Virus record (IMG/VR): IMGVR_UViG_3300012012_001148
Span: 1 to 41,368 of that record
DNA from: a virus
DNA length: 41,368 nucleotides
Reading direction: 5' to 3' (one strand)
This document shows, one piece after another, positions 24,354 to 33,800 of this stretch (positions are counted from its first letter, which is position 1; every line of letters starts with the position of its first letter). The translations under genes and the position numbers were made by a program. The notes below the pieces were generated by a model. The model was given only the letters and a program-made list of their open reading frames with translations, did not search any database and was not told the origin of the DNA.

Positions 24354-27300
24354 TCACCAATTCAAACGGATTTTTATTAAAACGTCATTTTCTCTTGTTT
24401 TTTTGATTGGTTTACTTAACTTTGCAACAGCAATCAATTCTCGTTTTGTATTGTATAATCCAACTGTTGTAATGTATGTCATTGGATTATCTACAAAACA
24501 AGCATTTTTTATCTTACCCTTTTCTACACCAGTATCTACTGTGTATGTTGGGTTATTACTGTAATTTGCTTCTCCAGATGGTATTCTAACAAAATAATGA
24601 TTTGTTGTTTTGAACTTAACATTACGAGCACGCATTGGTTTACCAACAACAGCAGCACCACTTATTGCAGTAAATAGTTTCCAAGAGTTATCACCTGTGG
24701 TATTACTACCACTAACTGAATTAAATGAAGCAGATACGTTTAACTTACTTCCATCCAAAACAATTACGCCTAAATTTGGATATACTTTACCGTATGTTGT
24801 CAATACAGGATTTTGTTGTAAACTTCCAGTTCCACTACTATGTATACCATTTGTAAGTGAACCACTAACTATATCATAATAATAATTAGGATCTTCATTG
24901 GCACAAACGTTTTCGTCATCAAAGATTGCAGAATTATCTATCAACGATAGTATCTTTGGATTTGATCCAGAAACTTTAACATTACTTCCAGTGTGAACAT
25001 TATTTGCAATTCCACTTCCACTTAATTCTGCAATGTTTATTTCAAAGTTACCAATATCAAGTTTGTCACTTAATCCATTTCTATAATAATTGATAACATA
25101 TATGTCATCTGGAGTTTTTAATGATCCAGAATCATAGAATGTAAAATACTTTTCACTTGGATCAAGTGTTAATAATCTATATTGTGAATAAATGGCACGA
25201 CTTGGACTGTCATTTGATTCATAACCACTTGATAGTGATCCAGAACCTTTCCAATTACCATAAGCAAGTGCAAAGTATGCATTTTCAGAACAATTATCAC
25301 AATCAGTTACTTCATAATAATAATCTTTTGAAGCAGCATTTTGATTTGATGATGTATGAACACAATCTAATGATTGGGATAAATTGAATAAACCTTTTAT
25401 AGATTTTTTACGCAATCCTGGTAAAATATCAGTTCCATATAAAAATGGATGATGTAATCTTCCAATTCCCGTTCCTTCAAAACAATCTACTTTTTGTCTA
25501 CGATTATCTGTTAATTGTTGTCCAATTGTTAATCCATAAGCAGCCCCACGTGATTCTGGTTCTGGTGCTGGAAAAGTATTGTCTAATTCTTCTTGTTCAC
25601 GAAATTCTGATATTTGACCACTTAATGGATCGGTATATGTTATTGCAGGATATACTAAATAATGAGTTAAAACTTCAACTTCATCACAACCACAAGGATT
25701 ATCTACATCAACTCTCCAGGTAGAAATAACTTTTTTCTCAGCAGAACAATTAGGACCTTTTTTTCTTTGAACAGATGAATAACTTGAAAAATATACACCA
25801 GGTTCACCAGAAAATCTTGGAATTATTGGCACAACTTCATCAAGTGGTTGATAATAATAACCATCGGTTGTTGTTAAAAGTTTTCCATTTAGATCAGTTG
25901 CAGCACCAGATCCCGGTCTTGCCAAATAACTTGTTATGTATTTGTATATTTCTGTGCCAGGATTTCTATAATTTATTTCAGTTGTTCCACAATACATTTT
26001 AATAGGAATTTTCTTTGTTCTCTTGATTCCCCATTGGTAATCTGTTTTAATACCTTCCAAACACGGTTGACCTGGTATTTCTGTAACAAGATTTGTTGTG
26101 GAATTTTTCATTGGCACTAAACCATTTTGCAATAGTCTAGTAAACTGTGCAGAATTTCTATCACCACGCAAAATATCAATTATAGCGCCTGTTATTTCAC
26201 CACCGGTAGTTTCTGTTATTAAACCACGAATTGCATCGGGATATAAAGAATCTTTTGGATTTTGAAAATCTGGTCCAAATTGCCAATTAAATCCTGTTTC
26301 GGCTTTTGCAGAAGAACAATCATTTGAAATCTTAAACTTCCAAGAAATAGATCCATAGTAAGGATTTTGGGTGTTTATTGTTTCACCATATTCATCGCCA
26401 CCTATTATTGTGGGTCCACCATCAGGACCACCTGTTGGTGTTTGAGTTGGTTGGTTTCCTTCGGCACCTACTACTGAACCTTTGTTTTCTACGGTCTCCT
26501 TTATTCTTGAAGTTATTATAGAAGTTATTCCAGTAATTGCAGGATGTGATGTTGGTAATTCAGATTGAACATTTGTATTTAATTTTACATCATTATATGT
26601 TATAGAACCGTAATTAGTTGAACCCATAAAAAAGAAGTTTTCTATTACGTTCATTTCTGTGTTATTTATAGTATCATTATACCATGATATTCTTGGTGCA
26701 TTAGGAGTTTGACCAAGTGGATATGTATAATTTTTTACTGGAAGAGGTAATCCTTCAATAAAACCAGTTGGCGGTGTTTTTCCATCATAGAATGATGTAT
26801 TTCTCAACATTCCTGGAGTAAGTCCCATAGTTGGACCAAAGTTATCAACAAAACAAGGTTTTGAATTTACAGATTCAAGTTGATTTTTTATATTTTCATA
26901 TATTGTTTCTTGTCTATCATTTATTTGAATTACAGATATTTCATCAAATATCTTCTTCATTATATTCTGCATTTCATAGTAATACTCATAGGTTATTTTA
27001 CCAATAGATTTTCTTAAAGAATCCATTGGTTGTATTACTAAATTTCCTTCTGAATCTGGAGTTATATTGTAATAGATATTTGAATCTATTGTTGTTGTAA
27101 ATAATGGAGTAGGTGAACCATTAGGACAAGCAGCAAACATTGTTATATCTAATCTTGGATTGTTTTTTATTACAAATCCAAAAAAAGATTTTGTAGTTGG
27201 TTTTAAGGGATCATACGACTGTGTTATTCTAAATGTATATTTTGGATCACAATTACCAACATTTACTCTACGACCAGTTGTAGTTGGAGTGGCAGTTATT

Positions 27301-27836
27301 CCTCCAGATCCGGATTGAACATTACTAGCACCTTGAACTAAACCTCTTGCTGCTCTATAAAGCAATGCGTCTGGTGTTGGTGAATTACTCCAGTTTAATG
27401 GTTGTCCAGATGGTGTGTATTCTGGAACAATTTCTTCTGGAACACCATCATTATCTTGGTCTCTAGCAACATACCAAATTGGTTGCAATGAGTTCAAATA
27501 AGCAGATGGTGTTCTGCCGTTAAAAGGTGCATTTGAATTAACTTTATTAAACCAAGGTCCATAAGGTTGTATTCCACTTGTTTCTGTTAGATATGATTCA
27601 TAAATTTTGAATACATATAAAAAATTTGAAATAAGATCTCTTGTTCTACTGTTATCCAATAAAATTTCATCATTCATTGAAAATTGAGGATCTTCAAGAA
27701 CTGCATTTAATCTTGCAATGTCTGTATCAATTACATCTATTGTTGATATTATTTTATTTAGATCTTTTTCTCGTATTCCATTCATTCCTTCTTGTATTGA
27801 TCCAAAAAGAAATGAACTTAAAATTGGTAGATTCAT
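24354..27836 (-). CDS. Large virion structural protein, array member 3
   Basis: 1160 residues; ATG with AAGG upstream. The first ~790 residues are unique and include helices (EKDLNKIISTIDVIDTDIAR), DQDNDGVPEE (resembling a thrombospondin type 3 calcium loop), and Gly/Pro/Thr-rich linkers. The last ~330 residues are the array's common domain: VHTSSNQNAASKDYYYEV, DSPSRAIYSQYRLLTLD, FEINIAELSGSGIANNVHTG, YGKVYPNLGVIVLDG, WKLFTAISGAAV and YITTVGLYNTKRELIAVAKL. This domain is closest to that of the gene at 28957. Probably a baseplate or tail-tube-proximal protein; the unique part is unassigned. Confidence 0.6.
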   Translation of the reverse strand: MNLPILSSFLFGSIQEGMNGIREKDLNKIISTIDVIDTDIARLNAVLEDPQFSMNDEILLDNSRTRDLISNFLYVFKIYESYLTETSGIQPYGPWFNKVNSNAPFNGRTPSAYLNSLQPIWYVARDQDNDGVPEEIVPEYTPSGQPLNWSNSPTPDALLYRAARGLVQGASNVQSGSGGITATPTTTGRRVNVGNCDPKYTFRITQSYDPLKPTTKSFFGFVIKNNPRLDITMFAACPNGSPTPLFTTTIDSNIYYNITPDSEGNLVIQPMDSLRKSIGKITYEYYYEMQNIMKKIFDEISVIQINDRQETIYENIKNQLESVNSKPCFVDNFGPTMGLTPGMLRNTSFYDGKTPPTGFIEGLPLPVKNYTYPLGQTPNAPRISWYNDTINNTEMNVIENFFFMGSTNYGSITYNDVKLNTNVQSELPTSHPAITGITSIITSRIKETVENKGSVVGAEGNQPTQTPTGGPDGGPTIIGGDEYGETINTQNPYYGSISWKFKISNDCSSAKAETGFNWQFGPDFQNPKDSLYPDAIRGLITETTGGEITGAIIDILRGDRNSAQFTRLLQNGLVPMKNSTTNLVTEIPGQPCLEGIKTDYQWGIKRTKKIPIKMYCGTTEINYRNPGTEIYKYITSYLARPGSGAATDLNGKLLTTTDGYYYQPLDEVVPIIPRFSGEPGVYFSSYSSVQRKKGPNCSAEKKVISTWRVDVDNPCGCDEVEVLTHYLVYPAITYTDPLSGQISEFREQEELDNTFPAPEPESRGAAYGLTIGQQLTDNRRQKVDCFEGTGIGRLHHPFLYGTDILPGLRKKSIKGLFNLSQSLDCVHTSSNQNAASKDYYYEVTDCDNCSENAYFALAYGNWKGSGSLSSGYESNDSPSRAIYSQYRLLTLDPSEKYFTFYDSGSLKTPDDIYVINYYRNGLSDKLDIGNFEINIAELSGSGIANNVHTGSNVKVSGSNPKILSLIDNSAIFDDENVCANEDPNYYYDIVSGSLTNGIHSSGTGSLQQNPVLTTYGKVYPNLGVIVLDGSKLNVSASFNSVSGSNTTGDNSWKLFTAISGAAVVGKPMRARNVKFKTTNHYFVRIPSGEANYSNNPTYTVDTGVEKGKIKNACFVDNPMTYITTVGLYNTKRELIAVAKLSKPIKKTRENDVLIKIRLNW

Positions 27837-27847
27837 GTGAATTTTCC

Positions 27848-28951
27848 TTAATAGTCAAGTTTTACTTTAACAACAACTTCTCTGTCAAAAGACTTTTGTA
27901 TTGGTTTACTTAATTTTGCAACCGCAACAAGATTGTTTGAATCGTCATACAAACCAATACTTGTAATATACACTTTAGGATCCATAATCATACTTTCGTA
28001 TTTTAATACATTGTTTTGATTAAAGAAACTTGGATTATTGGTATAATTGTATTCGTCTGAATATACCCTTACAAAATAATATGTAGATGCAACAACTTCA
28101 CTTGTTCTACCTTGAAATGAATATGAAGCGGTGTTATACGCCATTGCACCACTTATTGATGTAAATAACCTATAAGCATTATTATCGCCAAAAAGACTAC
28201 CTGTATAGTTCTCTGTTGCGGATGTAACTCTACTTCTTGTAGTATAGAACGATGCAGATGCATCTAATGCCTTACCATTTAATACAATAATGCCGTGGTC
28301 AGGATAATAAAGTCCCCAAGGAGTTGAAGCGTAAGAACCAGTATGTTTTCCATTTGCCAGTGTGCCACTAACAACATTGTAAACTCTACCACCTTGAACT
28401 GTTAATTCTGTTGTTGTTGTTCCGGAATCATCAATAAGTGTTATGACATCAGCTGCAGTTGATATACTACTGGTTCCAGTTGAATTTAATTTTGATAAAG
28501 ATAGTTGCCATGTGCTTGTGTCCATTCTATCTTTATATCTTGAACGATTTACATTGACAACATATATGTGTTCTGATGTTTCTGACACAGTTCCGTTAGT
28601 AAATTCAAATGCATTTATTCCTGTTGATAATAACATTTGTTTATATTGAGAATAAATTGCTTTAGTTGGATAATCATAATCTTGTGCACCATAAGATCCA
28701 GTTGATGAACCACTACCTTTTGAATCACCATATGCTACGCTAAATTGAACTTCAGCATTTGGAAAACTAGATTGACTATTGTATACTTCATAAAAATATC
28801 TTTTTGTTCCATCAGATTGATCAGAAGAAGTAAAAGCGGTAAATAGAGCAACATTATTTCCTGACCATAATGGAGCTGTAACCAATTCTCTACGATTTCT
28901 TCCTATTGCATCGTTAGAAAATCTTTTTAATACAAAGGGTGTAGTAGCCAT
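27848..28951 (-). CDS. Virion structural protein, array member 4
   Basis: 367 residues from the ATG at 28951; GGAG lies 11 nt upstream. The frame is also open from a TTG at 28960, but there GGAG would be only 2 nt away. Apart from a ~35-residue N-terminus the whole protein is the common domain: YFYEVYNSQS, FSVAYGDSKGSGSS, PTKAIYSQYKQMLLS, VITLIDDSGT, YNVVSGTLANGKHTG, HGIIVLNGKALDASASF, YRLFTSISGAMAYN and YITSIGLYDDSNNLVAVAKL. It overlaps the end of array member 5. Confidence 0.6.
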   Translation of the reverse strand: MATTPFVLKRFSNDAIGRNRRELVTAPLWSGNNVALFTAFTSSDQSDGTKRYFYEVYNSQSSFPNAEVQFSVAYGDSKGSGSSTGSYGAQDYDYPTKAIYSQYKQMLLSTGINAFEFTNGTVSETSEHIYVVNVNRSRYKDRMDTSTWQLSLSKLNSTGTSSISTAADVITLIDDSGTTTTELTVQGGRVYNVVSGTLANGKHTGSYASTPWGLYYPDHGIIVLNGKALDASASFYTTRSRVTSATENYTGSLFGDNNAYRLFTSISGAMAYNTASYSFQGRTSEVVASTYYFVRVYSDEYNYTNNPSFFNQNNVLKYESMIMDPKVYITSIGLYDDSNNLVAVAKLSKPIQKSFDREVVVKVKLDY

Positions 28952-28956
28952 AACAA

Positions 28957-30087
28957 TCAATACTCCAATTTTATAGTAACTGATAATTCACTTGTAAATG
29001 ATTTTTTAATTGGTTTACTTAATTTTGCAATAGCAAGTAAACTTTGATTTCCGTTTACATCAGGACCATAAAGACCAATAGATGTAATGTAAGTTGTTGG
29101 ATTATCTATAAATTTACTATTTTTAATCAAACCTTTTTCAGTTCCATCAGAATAAGTCCATGTTGGATTACTTGAATAGTTACATGAGAAATTATTTATT
29201 CTACAATAGTAATATGAACAATGTTTAACGTCAATAGCTCTTGCAGTAAATCCATTTCCACTAACAGAAGCAGCACCACTTATTGCCGTAAATAATTTAT
29301 AGGAATTATCGCCATCTATATTACTTCCCGTAACTGTATTAAATGATGATGAATGATTTAACGCCTTAGCAGATACTAAAATAATGCCTTGACTTGGATA
29401 TACTTTTCCATAATAATGTCTGTTTGCATTTGAGTAAATACCATTTTGTAAACTTCCACTAACTAAATTTCTAACATAAGAAGTTTGAGCTGCATTTTCT
29501 ATTAAATCTGATGCATCACCTGAATCATCAACCAGAGTAATAATTGACGGACTTGATTTTACAGAAACATTACTTCCGGTATGAACATTATTTGCCTTAC
29601 CACTACCACTTAATTCTGCAATGTTTATTTCAAAATTTCCTGGATCCATTTTATCACCAAACTTATCTCGATTTATGTTTATTACATAAAAATCTTCAAG
29701 AGGTTCTGTTGATCCTGATAGATAAAATCCGTGTTCATCGCCGTCTAAACACATCAATCGGTATTGAGAATAAACTGCACGTGATGGGGTATCATTTGCA
29801 TCACCACCTTCGTTCATGGAACCTGAACCACTGACATGACCATATGTAACTGAAAACATACGTTCTTCTTCACAAGAAAGTGATGCAGATCCCCAAACTT
29901 CATAATAATAATCTTGTGAAGCAGTTGTTTGGGTAGAACTTGTAAAGAATGTAAGTAATTCTCCAGTTCCAGCTGCCCACAAACCTCTTGCAGTTCCAGT
30001 TGTTGTTGGAGCTGGTTGTATAGGTGGGAATTGAATAAAATAACTTGGAAATCCCGATCCGTCAAAATATCCTGGTCTTTCTGCCAT
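28957..30087 (-). CDS. Virion structural protein, array member 5
   Basis: 376 residues; AGAGG precedes the ATG by 6 nt. The N-terminus has a Pro-rich stretch (FPPIQPAPTTTG). The rest is the common domain, with DYYYEVWGSASLSCEEERMF, DTPSRAVYSQYRLMCLDGDE, NFEINIAELSGSGKANNVHT, YGKVYPSQGIILVSAKAL, SYKLFTAISGAASV and TTYITSIGLYGPDVNG, very close in wording to array member 3. The first of the array to be transcribed, and its stop overlaps the next gene. Confidence 0.6.
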   Translation of the reverse strand: MAERPGYFDGSGFPSYFIQFPPIQPAPTTTGTARGLWAAGTGELLTFFTSSTQTTASQDYYYEVWGSASLSCEEERMFSVTYGHVSGSGSMNEGGDANDTPSRAVYSQYRLMCLDGDEHGFYLSGSTEPLEDFYVININRDKFGDKMDPGNFEINIAELSGSGKANNVHTGSNVSVKSSPSIITLVDDSGDASDLIENAAQTSYVRNLVSGSLQNGIYSNANRHYYGKVYPSQGIILVSAKALNHSSSFNTVTGSNIDGDNSYKLFTAISGAASVSGNGFTARAIDVKHCSYYYCRINNFSCNYSSNPTWTYSDGTEKGLIKNSKFIDNPTTYITSIGLYGPDVNGNQSLLAIAKLSKPIKKSFTSELSVTIKLEY

Positions 30088-30124
30088 GTCTAACCTCTAT
30101 AACTAAATTGTTTGATAATATAAA

Positions 30125-30814
30125 TTAAGTGTTACTGAAAGAAACTGGAACAACAAAACGTGAACCATATCTTGTATTCGTAATAATCAATTTTGTTGAT
30201 TTTCCATCAAGAGCAGTTGGCAGCCAAGATCCATTTATACCAATTACAAAATCAAGTCTTGGAACAATGTCACTTGTTGTATTCCATGTTTTTGATTTGC
30301 CGGACATTGGAAGTTCTGTAACGCCAACACCACCTGTGCTCAATACTGTAAAATATGTTGTATCTAAAAGAGTAAATGTATACCCGCCTGGATTTTCTAC
30401 AATTACAGTTGGACCGTTACCAGTGCTTGACCATTGTTTTAATTCAAAAGTTAAGTTTGGTTTAGATTGTCCTGTAAGATTTCTTGCTCCACCTGTTTCT
30501 GTCAATACAAGTGAACTTGGTGTAGCTTCAATATAAGGTATTGATTTTGTTCCTTCGGATAATGTAATCAATTTATACTTCATTGATTGTGTTTCATCTG
30601 GAACTGCCTCTGTTATAGGCAAGTTTTCTATAACAATACCCATTTTGTCATCACCGAGAGGATGACTTTGATTCCATAAATCATAATCGATTTCATCATC
30701 GGCAAGAGCAAATTGTGTAATGTTAAAAGATGATGCTCCTTTTGCCAAAAGTTCTCTACCTTTTTTTGTGAGGATTGCGTCTACTGTAACTGTTGCGTTA
30801 TTTAAGTAACCCAT
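30125..30814 (-). CDS. Virion structural protein of T4-like phages (unnamed)
   Basis: 229 residues; ATG with a textbook AAGGAG 8 nt upstream. Residues about 8-48 carry a segment I associate with structural proteins of large tailed phages (TVDAILTKKGRELLAKGASS; FNITQFALADDEIDYDLWNQ). The remainder is beta-rich (NPGGYTFTLLDTTYFTVLST; KLIITNTRYGSRFVVPVSFS), resembling an Ig-like C-terminal domain. It heads a transcription unit, preceded by a 77-bp gap with a promoter-like element, and leads into the five-member array. Confidence 0.55.
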   Translation of the reverse strand: MGYLNNATVTVDAILTKKGRELLAKGASSFNITQFALADDEIDYDLWNQSHPLGDDKMGIVIENLPITEAVPDETQSMKYKLITLSEGTKSIPYIEATPSSLVLTETGGARNLTGQSKPNLTFELKQWSSTGNGPTVIVENPGGYTFTLLDTTYFTVLSTGGVGVTELPMSGKSKTWNTTSDIVPRLDFVIGINGSWLPTALDGKSTKLIITNTRYGSRFVVPVSFSNT

Positions 30815-30853
30815 GTTAAAACTCCTTGTTAGAAAATTAGTTGTATACTACTA

Positions 30854-30882
30854 TAAATATAATCATTATTCAAAAATACAAA
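30854..30882 (-). promoter_or_regulatory. Putative promoter TTTG-N17-TATATTTA
   Basis: The sense strand has TTTG (30882-30879), 17 bases and TATATTTATAG (30861-30851), lying 40 nt before the ATG at 30814 in the 77-bp gap after the 1344-aa gene. Best placed of the boxes to drive the structural array. Confidence 0.45.
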
Positions 30883-30891
30883 ATTATTTTA

Positions 30892-33800
30892 TTATTGTCT
30901 ATTTTTACGAACTTGTTGTAACCATTCTGGCAATACTTCAAATGGTAAAATTAAAAGTATTACTGCACTTGGATCAGTATTTATATCCAAATATGTATAA
31001 TTTGGTGTATAGTTTGGATATGATATTTTATTTATTACATCTCCACCTGGCAATTTACAACCCTCAAATCTTATGCTTCTAACAGACTTTGTATAATTGT
31101 TCATATTCATTTGACTTGAAGTTACATATTGATATGATGAATAGTTTGAACTTTCAGAATTTAATGATGCTGAATAGTAAAAATAATATGATTTATAGAA
31201 ATTGTCATGTCTATTATTACCAATCATTGTATAAACTGCAGTTTTTTTATCATAATGATTTGATGCAGTATACCAAGTTTTAATAGCACCAACAGAACTA
31301 CCGTGTATGTAATTATCACGGTCAAACGTATTTGTAAACCCTAAATCTAAACTTCCAAATACATCAAGTATTGTATTATTCTTACCAACTATTTTTCTTA
31401 AATTTTTTATGTTTAGAGGAATAAGATAATTGTTGTTAATAATTCCTGATAAATCATTTATACTTGAATTTATTATACCCATTTTATCAACTACTTGACC
31501 AATTATCTCTCTTGGTCTAGAATAGATACTTGATGTAGTTGCCGATGCAACTGATATAAATGTTGTATTTATATCAATATCATCTTCATAATTTTGTGTA
31601 TCTGATTCTATAACAGTCTCAATATCAAATTCACCGCTAACATTTGTAAATTCACTTTTTATGTCTTCATCAAATCCAATAAAAATTGTTGTCTTTTTTG
31701 CAGAGTTTACATCACCAGAGATAACTGCAGATGCAGATATTTCAGTTGTATCTCTTACAAATTTGTCAGAAGGCAATCCACCAAAATCTCTTGAAGTTTT
31801 TACTCTTGAACGTTCAAGTATATTTGGTTCAATAACAACACCAAGTATTTCATTTGTTCGTAATGGTAATGTTTGACGAATTTGATCAAATACACTAAAA
31901 TCAAAAAGTGAAACTAATCTTAAATAAGCAGTAAAATCATTTCGTGTTGTATATTTTTTCCAATACTCTCTTGCAAATTTTTTCAATGATGGATATTCGT
32001 CTTTTTTTGTATTTGAGTATTCACCCAAATAATCATCAATTTGAGTATTACCTATTGCCTCATATATGTCTTCATTTATTATATGTTGTGGTGAAAATGC
32101 AACCATCAACTTATTCGAGTCTATTGAAAATCTATCAAATGCCGTTATGACGGATGATTCGTCTTTTAATAATGCACCTTGAAGCGAGGCAGAATCTATC
32201 CTAATTTTTTCTGTAAATGGTGTATTGTTACCAACCGTTGCAACTTCCATATTGTAAACTTCAACAGTAGACTCAAATGAATCTCTTGTAAGTTGGTAAA
32301 AATATGCATCTTTTGGGGAAGTATAAAAATTAGACTTTATTTGATCAGGATGCATACTCTTTATGCTAGAAGTTGATTCAGCATTAAAAGGTTGCCAAAA
32401 TTTCCATTGTGCCTGTAAATCATAGAACGATGATGTTGGTGTATTACCGTTGTAAGCACGTGGAGATAATACATGATTATCAAAAGAAGATGTAATTAAC
32501 TGTTTTGTCCAATATCTCAATTCAAAAATAGATCCAGATAATGCAAAGTTGGTTTGCACATTTGATCCTGAACCTATAAATAATTGTCCATCGGATGACC
32601 AACCTCTATTGTAATTGGGTTCGGTTGAACCGGTTACACTTATACTTGCACTTCTTTCAACTACAATTTTTCCGTATTTTGCAGTCTTTAATATAAATTC
32701 ATAAGTTTGATTAGTTGATAGTGTGTCTAACGATGAACTTCTGCGAAGCATTATATTCAAAGGAATATCATCATACAGATATTCATTTTTAATTGATGCG
32801 GATTTGTAATTAGTTCCATCACCCAAATAAAAAGTTAAATCACCTTTTTCATTTGATCCCGTTCTATTAACTGTAACAAACCAATCGACTCTGCTACCAG
32901 TTGTTTGTTTTTGTAAAACGGTTTGTATTTTATTATCAGCATAATCATAGTATTCTGTTGGATTCATTTTCCAACGAAATGTTAGAGTATCTGGATATTG
33001 CCAATTATTATTTTCATTATTTATTTTTTCCCAAGGAACACGAACATAACTTGAAGTAACTGGTTGTTGTAAACTACCAGGAAAATTCAAATAATATGTA
33101 TGTTTTTCCCATTCTGCTCTCGGTATAATACCCAAATCAGCATTGTCAGGACCACCAAATTCTCGTATTGATAAAAGTGTTTGAGGTATACCATACGCCG
33201 CTAACAATGCCTTTACACCCCTAGCAGTTCCCTTTGATTTGTAAATATATGGGAGATTATTTAATACCCTTCTCCAAACTTCTTTTGTTCTTTCTTCTTC
33301 ACTCTTTGAATACTCTTTACCAACCGTTGTTCTACCGGTCCAAAGTGGTTCACCGCTTCCACTTAATCCAAGAGCATATTCCCACAAATCTTTTGTTTTT
33401 GTTCCACTTGATAAAGTCCAACCCAAATTTCTTGTTGCCTCATATATCAAATCTTGGGACAACCCGTCTTTTGGATGTTCTTCTCTTAAATTCTTTTTAA
33501 GTATGTGGTCTGTATAGAAATACAAAATATCAAAATGCTGACCAATCATATTAACAAATGTGAGTATTTGTTCATTGTCAGTATTTTCATAGATATGAGT
33601 TGGCAAAGATTTTACAAGTGCAGAATCATTTACCATATCATAATCAGTTGCTAAATCAAGTATATTGTTATACCAATTTTGAACTTCATCGCTTCCAGTT
33701 GTATACAAATTGAACTTACCTTGTTTGGTAATTAAATTGTAAGAACTTCCAGTAACTTCATATTTTGGAAAAGGTTGGATTGATGCAGTTAATTCAGAAG

